Below are positions 18,990 through 28,087 of a stretch of 64,000 nucleotides of DNA, piece by piece. How positions within the stretch are numbered: position 1 is the first letter of the stretch; every line of letters starts with the position of its first letter. The position numbers and the translations under genes were made by a program. Origin of the DNA: Mesobacillus subterraneus (lineage in GTDB: Bacteria; Bacillota; Bacilli; Bacillales; Cytobacillaceae); contig NZ_RSFW01000014.1 of NCBI RefSeq assembly GCF_003937825.1, positions 292,347-356,346 on the forward strand. The letters run 5' to 3'. Below the pieces are notes generated by a model. It searched no databases, was not told the origin of the DNA, and was given only the letters and a program-made list of their open reading frames with translations.

Positions 18990-19031
18990 AAAAAATCACC
19001 CATCCCTGGTCAAACCCATTTCTTTCACTAT

Positions 19032-19058
19032 ATATCGGCTTTCCCTAACTATGGTTAC
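19032..19058 (-). promoter_or_regulatory. Sigma-D-type promoter of GGDEF/EAL gene
   Basis: Minus strand has a perfect sigma-D -10 (GCCGATAT) preceded by GTAA at 15 bp (TAAC at 14 bp); the -35 consensus is TAAA. It lies 43 bp upstream of the start codon. Confidence 0.6.
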
Positions 19059-19102
19059 ACTGGTATTTCTTAACATACAGACGTATTTATTTTTCAACAA
19101 GG

Positions 19103-19128
19103 GTTTAAGCACGTGTTAAGATGGGTAT
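19103..19128 (+). promoter_or_regulatory. Sigma-B promoter of the PP2C phosphatase gene
   Basis: GTTTAA, 14 bp, GGGTAT. Both boxes match the sigma-B consensus (GTTTAA-N12-15-GGGTAT). Transcription would start about 30 bp upstream of the ATG at 19166. Confidence 0.85.
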
Positions 19129-19165
19129 ATAAATATGTTGAATCAATGTTGGAGAGGAATTACAT

Positions 19166-20308
19166 ATGAGTATTCTGATCGTCGATGATAATGAAGCGAA
19201 TTTATTTGTAATTGAAAAACTTTTAAATAGAGCCGGATACAAGGAGCATCTCTCATTTACATCTGCCCATGATTTATTTGGCTATCTGGAATCGGATAAC
19301 CCGTATATCGTTGCGGAGCAGGTGGATGTGATCCTGATGGATATCATGATGCCTGAGGTGGATGGAATCGAGGCCTGCCGACGCCTGCAGGAAATCCCCC
19401 ACCTGAAAGATATCCCCGTCATTTTCGTCACCGCCCTTGAGGACACAGGCAAGGTGGTTGAGGCACTCGATGCCGGCGGGATGGATTATCTGATGAAGCC
19501 GATCAAGAAGACGGAGCTTCTCGCCCGGATCAGGGTCGCCCTTCGGTTAAAATATGAAAAAGACTGGCACAAGAAGCAGGAAGAAAAAATCGTCAATGAG
19601 CTGGAACTTTCGATGCAGGTGCAAACCAGTCTGCTCAGCCAGCCTGTCGAGGAAGAGAATCTCCTAATCAAAGCATCCTATCTTCCAGCATACAAGCTCG
19701 CCGGGGATTTGTATTACTGGCACAGAATCGATGAGCACCGGTACGCCGTCATCCAGCTGGATATGATGGGCCACGGGATTTCATCATCGCTGGTGTGCAT
19801 GTTCATCTCCTCTGTCCTTCGTGACGCCATTCGCTCGAATCCTGACCCCGAGTATGTGATTGGCGAACTGAACAAATGGATGAACTCCCTGAACCTGCAT
19901 AACCAAAAGATTCCTTATTACTTCACCGCGATTTATCTGACACTTGATACAGCACAGCGAAAAATCGAATACATAAACGCTGGCCACCCAACAGCACATG
20001 CTTTGATTGACGGCGAGCATATTGAAGAACTGAAGAGCAATACATGCGCGGTCGGATTTTTCCCAGATATACATACAAATAAAACAACCATCTCCTATTC
20101 CCAATCCCTGCAACTCCTGATCTGCACCGACGGCGTCCACGAAGCCATCGACAAATACGAGCAAGCAGGCACGGAATTCCTGAAAAACGTCACAATGAAG
20201 CTTTTGGATCAGGCCAGAGACAAAGAGCCGCTTGATCTGATCCTGACACCGGAGCAGAAAGAAGCCGGGTCAGACGATATGTGCACTGTGCTGATTCAGG
20301 CGAGATAG
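19166..20308 (+). CDS. rsbY: Receiver-PP2C phosphatase, RsbY-like activator of sigma-B
   Basis: 380 aa: an N-terminal receiver domain (about 1-125; acidic pocket DD at 7-8, phospho-acceptor D59 in VILMDIMMPE, K-P-I near 112) and a C-terminal SpoIIE/RsbU-type PP2C phosphatase (about 165-380; AGDLYYW, L-D-M-M-G-H-G, CTDGVHEA, GSDDMCTV metal-binding motifs). This architecture is that of B. cereus RsbY, which dephosphorylates RsbV to free sigma-B. A near-perfect sigma-B promoter gives positive feedback. The likely partner kinase (25136-27919) and methyltransferase lie 4 kb downstream. Start follows TTGGAGAGGAATTACAT. RsbV, RsbW and sigB are not in the window. Confidence 0.85.
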   Translation: MSILIVDDNEANLFVIEKLLNRAGYKEHLSFTSAHDLFGYLESDNPYIVAEQVDVILMDIMMPEVDGIEACRRLQEIPHLKDIPVIFVTALEDTGKVVEALDAGGMDYLMKPIKKTELLARIRVALRLKYEKDWHKKQEEKIVNELELSMQVQTSLLSQPVEEENLLIKASYLPAYKLAGDLYYWHRIDEHRYAVIQLDMMGHGISSSLVCMFISSVLRDAIRSNPDPEYVIGELNKWMNSLNLHNQKIPYYFTAIYLTLDTAQRKIEYINAGHPTAHALIDGEHIEELKSNTCAVGFFPDIHTNKTTISYSQSLQLLICTDGVHEAIDKYEQAGTEFLKNVTMKLLDQARDKEPLDLILTPEQKEAGSDDMCTVLIQAR

Positions 20309-20315
20309 TGGATAC

Positions 20316-20348
20316 AAAAAAACAGAGTGGATTTCACTCTGTTTTTTC
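20316..20348 (+). terminator. Terminator of rsbY-like gene
   Basis: AACAGAGTG-GATTT-CACTCTGTT followed by TTTT, about 10 bp after the stop codon. Its A-rich left flank could also serve the opposite strand. Confidence 0.9.
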
Positions 20349-20434
20349 GTGTTTTAAAGAATTTATTGAATACTGTTTGAATCAGTTAAAAAACCGCTCT
20401 TTATTGTAAATTAGCACCCGCTCAATCAATACAA

Positions 20435-20941
20435 TTAAGATAAATCTGAAGGATTTGTGGAAAGAAAAAGGTTTTTTATCCATATGTAGAATGCTATATA
20501 TGCACTTTGAACTACAAGGTAAATAGGAAAACTATAAAATGAATGCCACCCATTAAAAGTAAAGATATGTGCTTTCAATGTTAGAAATTCAAACCCAACA
20601 GCTACCATCGAAGAAACAATGATGTAAATGAGTAGTCTTAAACTTCGGAGGTTCCATTTATCCAAACCGTATAGAAAAAAATAACCAAAAGGAGCGTAAA
20701 AAAACCATAATAGAAAATCAAACAATTCAAATTTCGAAGTATCGTTTATATCGTAAAAGTCAAACGGTTTTGTTGCTATCATAGTATCTAAGATAATTGG
20801 AGTAACCATACAAAACATCAATATAAGAACGGTTATTGTATGGGGAAACCTTTTTGGAAGCAATATCATCAATATGATTGATCCAAGTAGCCCAATGATG
20901 ATAAACCATTCATTTATGTCAAACTTTTGAGGTGAATTCAC
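20435..20941 (-). CDS. Polytopic membrane protein (CBO0543-like), second of a pair
   Basis: 168 aa with five hydrophobic segments, short polar loops and a conserved-looking FELFDFLLWFFYAPFGYFFLYG centre. It starts with GTG, and its GTGA overlaps the stop of the upstream gene (20938-20941), so translation is coupled. The pattern of a D-x-x-x-W/Y-rich membrane core resembles the uncharacterised CBO0543 family of Bacillaceae; I am not certain. Function unknown. The DNA is more AT-rich than its neighbours. Confidence 0.6.
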   Translation of the reverse strand: MNSPQKFDINEWFIIIGLLGSIILMILLPKRFPHTITVLILMFCMVTPIILDTMIATKPFDFYDINDTSKFELFDFLLWFFYAPFGYFFLYGLDKWNLRSLRLLIYIIVSSMVAVGFEFLTLKAHIFTFNGWHSFYSFPIYLVVQSAYIAFYIWIKNLFLSTNPSDLS

Positions 20942-21456
20942 TTTTGTAACACCTCTTTTTTAAATAATTTGTGAAAAAAAGCATTAATAACATATATACA
21001 AAGTGTTAGGCCTAAATAAAAACCAATGGAATAATTCATATTCCAAGATTCTGTATAGGTAACGATCCTAAATTTTTCAAGAAGATAATCAAAACTACAC
21101 ATCAAAAGGATAAAACCTAGAGTATTAATAACTTTTCTTCCTAGAGAACTAAAAGAGGAATTCACATCTAAGAACCATATTATGGATAGAGGAACAATTA
21201 ACAGTCTGAAATTTTCGTATGCAAGAAATCCGTGATTATGATCTGGTATTTTTATCAGTGAATAATTTAATACTGCTAAAAAGGCGAGATTGTTATAAAT
21301 AAAAATTGAAATCATCCATACAAATACTATCTCTAACATATGCATTTTTTTCTTTTTTAATATAAAAGCTAACATCAGAACAATCCCGTAAGAAAAAATT
21401 AGAGACGGAAACATATATTGGTCCAATCCTTTTGTAATTATGTTCCAAAGGAACAT
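20938..21456 (-). CDS. Polytopic membrane protein (CBO0543-like), first of a pair
   Basis: 172 aa with about five membrane segments and a lysine-rich cytosolic loop (LKKKKMHM). It has the same length class and layout as the next gene, with which it overlaps by four bases; the two may be diverged paralogs that work together. The start ATG at 21456 has no good ribosome binding site. AT-rich region, perhaps acquired. Function unknown. Confidence 0.6.
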   Translation of the reverse strand: MFLWNIITKGLDQYMFPSLIFSYGIVLMLAFILKKKKMHMLEIVFVWMISIFIYNNLAFLAVLNYSLIKIPDHNHGFLAYENFRLLIVPLSIIWFLDVNSSFSSLGRKVINTLGFILLMCSFDYLLEKFRIVTYTESWNMNYSIGFYLGLTLCIYVINAFFHKLFKKEVLQK

Positions 21457-21526
21457 AAATTATTTAACAGTCGATATTCACACCAAACTTTCGATCATTC
21501 TTGATAGTATTTTTTCAGAAAAAGGA

Positions 21527-21784
21527 TTATTTATGCAATACAACCTCATTAACAGGCTCCTTTAGAAAAGTTCGCTGCATCCAATTCCTTTTATAGTCGG
21601 GAAAATCTAAGGTGGATGCTAAGTCCTTGTGATAGTTGTTTAGGTCCCACATTGAACAATCGAGGGTATAGATATCAAATCCTCCACGAGAAATATCTGA
21701 TATAAATTTATCTAATATTCCATAACTCAAAAATAGCTTAACAGATCCATTTAAGAGATTGTCTCCATAACTCCATTTCACCAC
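21527..21784 (-). CDS. Barstar-like protein, C-terminally truncated (possible remnant)
   Basis: An 85-aa frame with GTG start behind TGAGGAG. Residues 20-60 (a helix, then G-G-F-D-I-Y-T-L-D-C-S and a helix ending L-A-S-T-L-D-F-P-D-Y) follow the pattern of barstar-family inhibitors, in which F-P-D-Y is normally followed by Y/F-G-x-N-W/L-D-A. Here DY is followed by KRNWMQ and then an unrelated tail, so the ribonuclease-binding second half is missing. No barnase-like toxin is nearby. It may be a decayed immunity gene. The family call is tentative. Confidence 0.4.
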   Translation of the reverse strand: MVKWSYGDNLLNGSVKLFLSYGILDKFISDISRGGFDIYTLDCSMWDLNNYHKDLASTLDFPDYKRNWMQRTFLKEPVNEVVLHK

Positions 21785-21907
21785 TCCTCATTGAGCTTAA
21801 CGATAAGCAGTTAAAGTTGAGCATTTTTACATAAGTGTTTTATCCATACCGGCTCACGATCTCTTGAATATAATGTTAAAAACCTTTATTTGAGAGATGG
21901 TGATATT

Positions 21908-22162
21908 ATGAAAAGTTTCATCCAATGCTGTATTGGAGCTGGATTGGCTTTATTGGGTTTCATTGGGATAGGCTATGGCCTTGGGGTTGCAGGTGCTGCA
22001 GCTTTGGAAGGGATAGCAAGACAGCCTGAGGCAGTAGATAGGATCGCTAATGTTCTTTTCTTTTTAGTAGTGATTCCGGAATTGATTTTGGCTTTTTTAT
22101 TAGTCAAGACCGCACTGCGTATTCACAATTGTGGCAATCAAAAAGATCGAGCTGGAGAGTAG
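21908..22162 (+). CDS. Orphan ATP-synthase subunit c-like protein
   Basis: 84 aa from the ATG at 21908 (weak GGTGAT site; a TTG 18 bp upstream is in frame but less likely). Two membrane helices joined by a polar loop R-Q-P-E, exactly as in F-type c subunits: helix 1 is Gly/Ala-rich (GIGYGLGVAGAAALEGIARQP) and helix 2 carries the ion-binding Glu in VVIPELILAF. No other ATP synthase gene is near and a terminator follows at once, so this is a monocistronic c-like paralog. A tail of about 15 polar residues is extra. The role could be a specialised rotor or a standalone membrane ring; this is unknown. Confidence 0.8.
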   Translation: MKSFIQCCIGAGLALLGFIGIGYGLGVAGAAALEGIARQPEAVDRIANVLFFLVVIPELILAFLLVKTALRIHNCGNQKDRAGE

Positions 22163-22185
22163 TGGCATTCCGCCACTACTCTTTA
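22155..22185 (+). terminator. Terminator of c-subunit-like gene
   Basis: AGTAGTGGC-ATTCC-GCCACTACT then CTTT. The left arm includes the stop codon TAG. Confidence 0.75.
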
Positions 22186-22253
22186 CCTTCGTACAGCCGG
22201 GTATGAACAATGAATATAAGATTGAATTGAAAATAGGATAAGCTTTTACATTT

Positions 22254-22643
22254 TTATCGCGCTAAATCAAGAAAGTAATCTCTCACATCTGCTGGCAATT
22301 CTTCAACTGCGAGGACTTTTAATCTTTCAGTGCCTGGTGAGGTCATAATGACATACGTCTTTTCATCATACTCGAACAATGTGAATTGGCTTATGCTGTT
22401 GGCAGATGTATCGATCCTATTTATATAATCAAAATCTTTTTCCTTAAAGTTATTTTCATAGCCTTCTAGGGTTAGCTTTGTTGCTTCTTCAAAATCCTCG
22501 GCAAACGAAATGGCTTGATAGAGTTCGAGGGAATTCTTAGGTTTAAAGAAAACTTGATAGTATGATGCTGCCCCAATAATTAAAACCGTTGCGATTAAAA
22601 AGTTTCTCCACTCTTTCAATGATTTCCCCTGAATGATCCCCAT
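22254..22643 (-). CDS. Hypothetical membrane-anchored protein
   Basis: 129 aa with one N-terminal hydrophobic segment (about 15-33) and an extracellular mixed alpha/beta domain that ends LPADVRDYFLDLAR. The start follows AAAGGGAGATCATGAT. No known domain recognised. It is followed downstream by nothing on its strand within 90 bp and sits ahead of the sucrose and sigma-B regions without evident link. Confidence 0.55.
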   Translation of the reverse strand: MGIIQGKSLKEWRNFLIATVLIIGAASYYQVFFKPKNSLELYQAISFAEDFEEATKLTLEGYENNFKEKDFDYINRIDTSANSISQFTLFEYDEKTYVIMTSPGTERLKVLAVEELPADVRDYFLDLAR

Positions 22644-22703
22644 ATCATGATCTCCCTTTGATTAGTTACTCAATTAGAATATTCGTTCACCCTTTGAAGC
22701 GCT

Positions 22704-23252
22704 TTAGCCGACTTTATTCCTTATAGTAAAATTCCTGTATAACCAGCCAACCGCATCCTCAAGGTTCTTCGCTACATAATCAATTCTCACGTCTTTTAAT
22801 CGATCAGCGTGTTCATTCAGCGCAGCTTCACCAGCTCCGGTCCTGACGAGAATCTTCAGGCACCCTGCTTGTTCTGCGGCAACCAGGTCGCTCCAGCGGT
22901 CACCGATGACCACACAATTTTCGGGAATCAGATCGTGTTTTTGCTGTGCTGCGAGCAACATGCCTGTGTTGGGTTTTCGACAGGAACATCCGTCATGATG
23001 ACTGTGCGGGCATAAATAGACATCATCAAAACCAAGCGTTTTTAGCTCTTCCTCGAAGTCTTCAACTTTAGCCAGCCCTCTTGAAATGCCAGGCTGATTT
23101 GTAAAAGAAAAGATCTTTACATTGTCTTGTTTTAATTTTTGGATTAGCGAGGCTGAGTAAGGGTAGAGCTCGAATTGTCCAGGGTAGTGGACTGTGTCAT
23201 CACCGCCAATGGTTCCATCTCTATCTAAAAAAACCGCTTGAATCTGTCTCAC
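22704..23252 (-). CDS. HAD-IIIA phosphatase (histidinol-P/heptose-bisphosphate type)
   Basis: 182 aa starting at GTG 23252 (AGGGGTGATCTT upstream); an in-frame TTG lies 15 bp earlier. HAD motif I D-R-D-G-T (AVFLDRDGTIGGD), motif II T-N-Q-P-G-I, a Cys-rich metal insert P-H-S-H-H-D-G-C-S-C-R-K-P, and motif III/IV GDRWSDLVAAEQAG. These features define the HAD-IIIA subfamily of D,D-heptose 1,7-bisphosphate phosphatase (GmhB) and HisB-N; the P-H-x-H-x-x-x-C-x-C block binds zinc. No heptose or histidine genes are near, so the substrate is open. It follows the upstream membrane gene by 11 bp. Confidence 0.85.
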   Translation of the reverse strand: MRQIQAVFLDRDGTIGGDDTVHYPGQFELYPYSASLIQKLKQDNVKIFSFTNQPGISRGLAKVEDFEEELKTLGFDDVYLCPHSHHDGCSCRKPNTGMLLAAQQKHDLIPENCVVIGDRWSDLVAAEQAGCLKILVRTGAGEAALNEHADRLKDVRIDYVAKNLEDAVGWLYRNFTIRNKVG

Positions 23253-23263
23253 AAGATCACCCC

Positions 23264-24175
23264 TCAATTCTCGTCTTCCATATACTCTACATCAAATAGA
23301 TACATGGCTGCCCCGGCACCTTGAAAGCTTTCCTGAGTGATATTTCCTCGTTCATCTTTTTCTTCGCTGATTTTCTCTAGCCCAAAGGTTGAGATCGACC
23401 ATGCCTCGACAGGCAGCTGCTCATCCTTTAATTCTTCTATTTTCCCATCAGAAACAATAAAGTTAGCTTGATCCTTTACGGCATACCCCTCCCGCATCCC
23501 TTCACTTCGTATCACATAGGATGAATAGTCTCCCTTCGCTTCTGTAATTGCTTTAAGATCCAGTCCATCGAGCACTTCAAAGAAACGGCGGGCATCAACC
23601 AAACGATCGTATTGAAGCCATGTATCAGCCCGACTATAAGTTACTTGATAGTTGCTCTTGTCAGTATCATAACGAATTTTATACAGATCAAAATGATTTT
23701 CATTCTGTCCTGCGAGCTGCCATCGTAAATCTATGATTCTGCCATCTTGATCATAATCCACTTCAAAATCCTCAAGTCCCCAATTTTGATCCTCAAGTTT
23801 TAGTTCTTGCCTGATTCGCTCATTTTCACCTTTTAAGTCCATTGTATACACAGAGCCAAGTACACTTTCGATGGATTTAGGTCTGCTTTCCCATTGATGA
23901 TTCGCAAATGGGATCATCCAAAAGGTCAGGATAAAAGCCAGCAACCCAAGAAGAGCAGCCCACCGCTTTACTTCCACATTCAGCTTCGGCCGAAAAAACA
24001 ACATATACACGAAAAAACCAAGCGGAACTGAAACCTGATTAATAGTAAGGTTCAATGAACCCAGCACAAAGTATCCAATGATTTTGGGCAGGAAATTAGC
24101 CTCTTCCTCTGCCTTTTTCCGCGCTAAAAACAGGATACTTCCAATGAACAGGATTGTATAAACACCCGATGCCAT
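23264..24175 (-). CDS. Hypothetical membrane protein with extracytoplasmic domain
   Basis: 303 aa from the ATG preceded by GGAGGTCAAA; an upstream in-frame ATG (24196) lacks a start signal. Three or four hydrophobic segments in the first 100 residues, then about 200 mainly beta residues with repeated acidic and aromatic positions. No family recognised. The spacing to the HAD phosphatase is 11 bp, so they probably form one transcript. Confidence 0.6.
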   Translation of the reverse strand: MASGVYTILFIGSILFLARKKAEEEANFLPKIIGYFVLGSLNLTINQVSVPLGFFVYMLFFRPKLNVEVKRWAALLGLLAFILTFWMIPFANHQWESRPKSIESVLGSVYTMDLKGENERIRQELKLEDQNWGLEDFEVDYDQDGRIIDLRWQLAGQNENHFDLYKIRYDTDKSNYQVTYSRADTWLQYDRLVDARRFFEVLDGLDLKAITEAKGDYSSYVIRSEGMREGYAVKDQANFIVSDGKIEELKDEQLPVEAWSISTFGLEKISEEKDERGNITQESFQGAGAAMYLFDVEYMEDEN

Positions 24176-24251
24176 TTTGACCTCCGTCTTGACCATGCAA
24201 GCATGATTACCATTTTTCCCAATTTTACCATGTTATGTTCCAATAAAATAC

Positions 24252-24281
24252 AAAAAGCAGTGGAATTTCTCCCACTGCTTT
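24252..24281 (-). terminator. Terminator of cheR/rsbM-like gene
   Basis: Minus strand AAGCAGTGG-GAGAAATT-CCACTGCTT followed by TTT. It starts about 10 bp after the stop codon. Confidence 0.85.
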
Positions 24282-24289
24282 GCACAAAA

Positions 24290-25096
24290 TTATTTTTTAC
24301 GGTAAAGTTTCTCCCTCGAATTAAAGGCTTCCAAAAAGCCAAGTTCCGGCCTGGCGGTTTCCTTCGTTCCGAGACCGAGGAACCCTCCATTACTGAGGCT
24401 TTCGTCAAACAACTGGAATACCTGCTTTTGCAGATCCAGATTGAAGTAAATCAGGACATTGCGGCAAATAATGAGATGGAATTCATTAAAGGATCCGTCT
24501 GTCACCAGATTATGCTGCGCAAATACGATGTTCTTTTTCAAGGATGGCTTCAGGCGGGCCACTTCACTGTCCGCTTCATAGTACTCGGAAAATGACTTGT
24601 TCCCGCCGGCCATGATGTAATTTTTCGTATAGGCCTGCATTTTGTGCAGCGGCATAATCCCTGATTCAGCCTTCGCCAGGACGACTTCGTTCATGTCGGT
24701 CGCATAGATCTTCGTTCGATCGGCAAGGCCTTCCTCCTCGATTAAAATCGCCATCGAGTAGGCTTCCTCCCCGGTCGAACAGCCCGCATGCCAGATCCTG
24801 ATCTCCGGAAGCTCCTTCAAGAGCGGAATCACTTCTTCACGCAATGCCTTGAAGAAAGTAGGGTCGCGGAACATTTCCGTGACATTGATCGAGAAATCTT
24901 TGAGTATGTCGTCTAAAACCCTCTCATTATGGATGATTTTTTCGGTCAGACTCGTGATTGTATGCAATTTTTCAGCATGCATTCTAGCAGTCGTTCGCCT
25001 CAGAATCGAGGAGCGCATATAGTTCCTGAAGTCATAGCCGGACAGGCGATAGATCGCCAACAAAAGCAATTCAAGTTCTAATTCTTCGTTTTTCAC
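24290..25096 (-). CDS. rsbM: CheR-type methyltransferase, RsbM-like
   Basis: 268 aa with a CheR N-terminal helical domain and a SAM-binding Rossmann domain (IWHAGCSTGEEAYSMAI, then YATDMN and CRNVLIYF). GTG start with AGAGGG upstream. It lies 39 bp downstream of the hybrid kinase gene on the same strand, as the B. cereus methyltransferase RsbM lies next to RsbK, which it methylates to damp sigma-B activation. A role on classical chemoreceptors cannot be excluded, but the linkage favours the sigma-B pathway. Gene symbol assigned by context. Confidence 0.82.
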   Translation of the reverse strand: MKNEELELELLLLAIYRLSGYDFRNYMRSSILRRTTARMHAEKLHTITSLTEKIIHNERVLDDILKDFSINVTEMFRDPTFFKALREEVIPLLKELPEIRIWHAGCSTGEEAYSMAILIEEEGLADRTKIYATDMNEVVLAKAESGIMPLHKMQAYTKNYIMAGGNKSFSEYYEADSEVARLKPSLKKNIVFAQHNLVTDGSFNEFHLIICRNVLIYFNLDLQKQVFQLFDESLSNGGFLGLGTKETARPELGFLEAFNSREKLYRKK

Positions 25097-25135
25097 CTTT
25101 CAACCCTCTGCTTTCATCCTGATCGTCTCAATCTT

Positions 25136-27919
25136 CTATGACAGCCAAACCCGCATAGCTGACAGCAGCTGGTCCAGCTTCATCGGTTTGCTGATATAAT
25201 CATTCGCTCCTGCATCAAGGCATTTTTCACGGTCGCCCTTCATTGCCTTAGCGGTCAGCGCAATGATTGGCAGCTCCTTGTTGCCTTCGTTGCTGCGGAT
25301 TTGCCTGATCGCTTCGTATCCATCCATGACCGGCATCATGATATCCATGAGGACGATATCGACCTGGCCGGTTTCCTTCATTTTTTCGAGACAATCAGCT
25401 CCATTATCCGCTGTGACCACATTCATTCCCTCTTTTTGCAGAACATTTTTCAGGGTGAAAATATTGCGGTGGTCATCGTCAGCAATGACAACGGTTTTAC
25501 CAGTCAGGACTGTCGTATTTCCGACGATGATTTCTTCTTCCGCTTGGGGCGGTTCTGGTAAAAGCGGTTTAGGTTCGGCTGTTTGCTCAATAGCTGCCGC
25601 TACCTGGTCATTCACTTCCATATCAACAATGGCAGGATAGCCATCCGGCAGGTTTGGGATGATCACCGTAAAGGTGCTTCCCACGCCTTCCTTGCTTTCA
25701 ACCTTGCAGATTCCGCCGAGAAGAAGCGCGAACTCCCTTGAAATCGATAAGCCGAGGCCTGTTCCGCCATACTTCCGCATGATTGCGCCATCCACTTGCT
25801 GGAACGCTTCAAAAATCATCCGCTGCTTATCTTTCGGAATGCCAATCCCCGAATCCCTCACTGAGAACTTCACCCATGCATCTGACTGCCCTTTCAGCGG
25901 GCACCCAAGCGTTTCTTTTTCACTAGCCTTCTCAATTTTTACGCTGACAGAGCCTTTTTCCGTAAACTTGAAGGCATTGGAAAGCAGATTTTTCAGGATT
26001 TGCTGCAGTCTTTGTTCATCTGTGTAGATGATCGGCGTGACATCGTCAGATTTTTCAACGGTAAAATCAATATTTTTGTTCTTCGCAACCTGGGCGAATT
26101 GGCGTTCAATCCGTTCCGTAAACTCATCAAGGAAGACCTCTTCGAAGCTTACTTCCAGCTTTCCTGCTTCGACCTTGGACAAGTCCAGGATGTCATTGAT
26201 CAAGTTCAGCAAATCCTGGCCGGAAGAATGGATGACCTTCGAGAATTCCTTCTGTTCCTCGGAAAGACCGTGCTCCTCATCATCAAGCAGCATCTCGGAA
26301 AGAAGCAGAATACTGTTCAATGGAGTACGCAGTTCATGGGACATATTCGCCAGGAATTCTGATTTGTAGGATGAGCTTTGTTCAAGCTCTCTTGCCTTCT
26401 GTTCCAAATCTTCCTTGGCCGCCTGGAGCTCTTCTGATTTCAGCTCCGCATCATGCGTGCGCTCCTCCAACTGCTCATTCATCATTCGCAGCTCTTCTGT
26501 CTGCATTTGCAATTCTTCAGACTGCGACTGCAATTCCTCTGACTGGGACTGCAGCTCTTCAGATTGTGCCTGAAGCTCTTCCGTCTGGGCCTGGGATTCG
26601 AGCAATAAGCGCTCGACTTCCATCCTGCCAATGATATTGGCAAGCCCGATCCCCAAGGTTTCAAGGACATTTTCCAGAAGTTTCAAGCTGGCTGGCGCAA
26701 ACCCGGACAAGCTCGCCACTTCCACAACCGCAACCACTTCATCCTTCAGCATGACAGGCGCCATCACTATGCTCTTCGGCGGTACATTGCCCAGTCCAGT
26801 AGAAATCGTTTTGTAGTTGGCAGGGATGTCATTCATCACAACCGTGCGCTTTTCCTCCACACACTGGCCAATCATCCCTTCGCCGGCTACAAAGCCGTCA
26901 CGTCCTGCTTCATCAGCGTATGAACCAACCTTTTTAAAATAAGGCTTACCAGTCGATTCATCCTTCAGGTAAAAAGCGCCAAGGTTTCCGTCCATGATTG
27001 GCGTCAGCTTTTTCATGAAGTTTTCTGCAAGCGAGGAAACCGTCACTTCCCTACTGTAGAGCTTCACAACCTCTACCGAGTTGGATTGAATCCAGTTTTG
27101 TTCCTGCATTTCTTCATTATATTTCTTTTCCTTCTCAGTGAGCTCTTCGATGGATACTGCCATCGAATTGTAGGCCCGGGCAATCTCTCCAAACTCGCCC
27201 TTAACGTCTTCATCCATGCGCGGAATCGAAGACAAATCATCATAATCGACCTTCTTGATGGACTCGGTGAAAGAATTAACTGTGCCTACCGTGTCACGAA
27301 TCACCCACAGCATCACACCTGTGATCAGGACAATCGCCAGGACAACAAGGCCGATCAATCCCATGACAAGGTTGTCATATGTCCCGGTCGCCTCTTTCAT
27401 GGCCTCGCCCATTAACGTCTCTTGATATTCTTTGAACTCGTCTATCTTCTCGAATAATTGGTTCCTGATCAGCATCTTGCCCTGGTAAATCGCCCGGATA
27501 TCATCCCGACTAGTCCCAGTAGCCATCTGGTTGTAAATATCGCTCTCCATGAGGGCATATTCCTGATACGCTTCCTGGACTTGAGCCACAAGCACCTTTG
27601 ATTTGTTCCGGTTCAGCGTCGTTTCCAGCTCGACCAGCCTCTGGCTAATACCCAGCTGGTCCCCGGCAGCCTGAGGAGCCTGAATGTTGGCACCTTCCGC
27701 ATCTCCGTACTCCGTAATCAACTGAACAAGGTTCCTGTCCCGCTGGTAAAGCTGCTACCTTACGTCCGTTACCGTGCTCACTTTCGTATAACGATCCTCC
27801 ACAATCTCAAGCAGGTTTCCCTTGATGGAATTCATCATCGCCAGGATCGTAAACAACAGGATGAACAAAAATAACAGTGTCAGCCCCAAACCCACATATT
27901 GCTTCCTTTTAAAGCCCAT
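25136..27919 (-). pseudogene. rsbK: Hybrid sensor histidine kinase, RsbK-like, interrupted by an amber codon
   Basis: The frame starts at ATG 27919 behind GGGGGAGAAG and codes a basic N-terminus and TM1 (about 9-29). It stops at TAG (27755-27757, codon 55), then continues uninterrupted in the same frame for 872 more codons. Domains after the stop: extracellular helical sensor (CHASE3-like), TM2, HAMP, GAF, a coiled coil of repeated Q-S-E-E-L-Q heptads, HisKA (phospho-acceptor H528 in MSHELRTPLN), HATPase_c and a receiver domain (D859 in LMDIMMP). This is the architecture of B. cereus RsbK. If translation restarts (e.g. TTG at 27721), a kinase lacking TM1 results. The lesion may be a real mutation or a sequencing error. 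Confidence 0.85.
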
Positions 27920-28060
27920 CTTCTCCCCCGCTCCCCCTAAATTTTAACTTCTATTAATATAGCAGAAATCCCGCCAGTTAGCTATTTACAAGGGGCAATT
28001 GGCGAACATTGGGAAACCCGGACGGGCATCCGCGAAAATTACCTTCTCTCAAACACATAG

Positions 28061-28087
28061 AAAAAGACCCTTAAGAAAGGGCCTTTC
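28061..28087 (-). terminator. Terminator of the sucrose operon
   Basis: Minus strand GGCCCTT-TCTT-AAGGGTC followed by TTTTT. It overlaps the last codons of the fructokinase gene. Confidence 0.75.
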
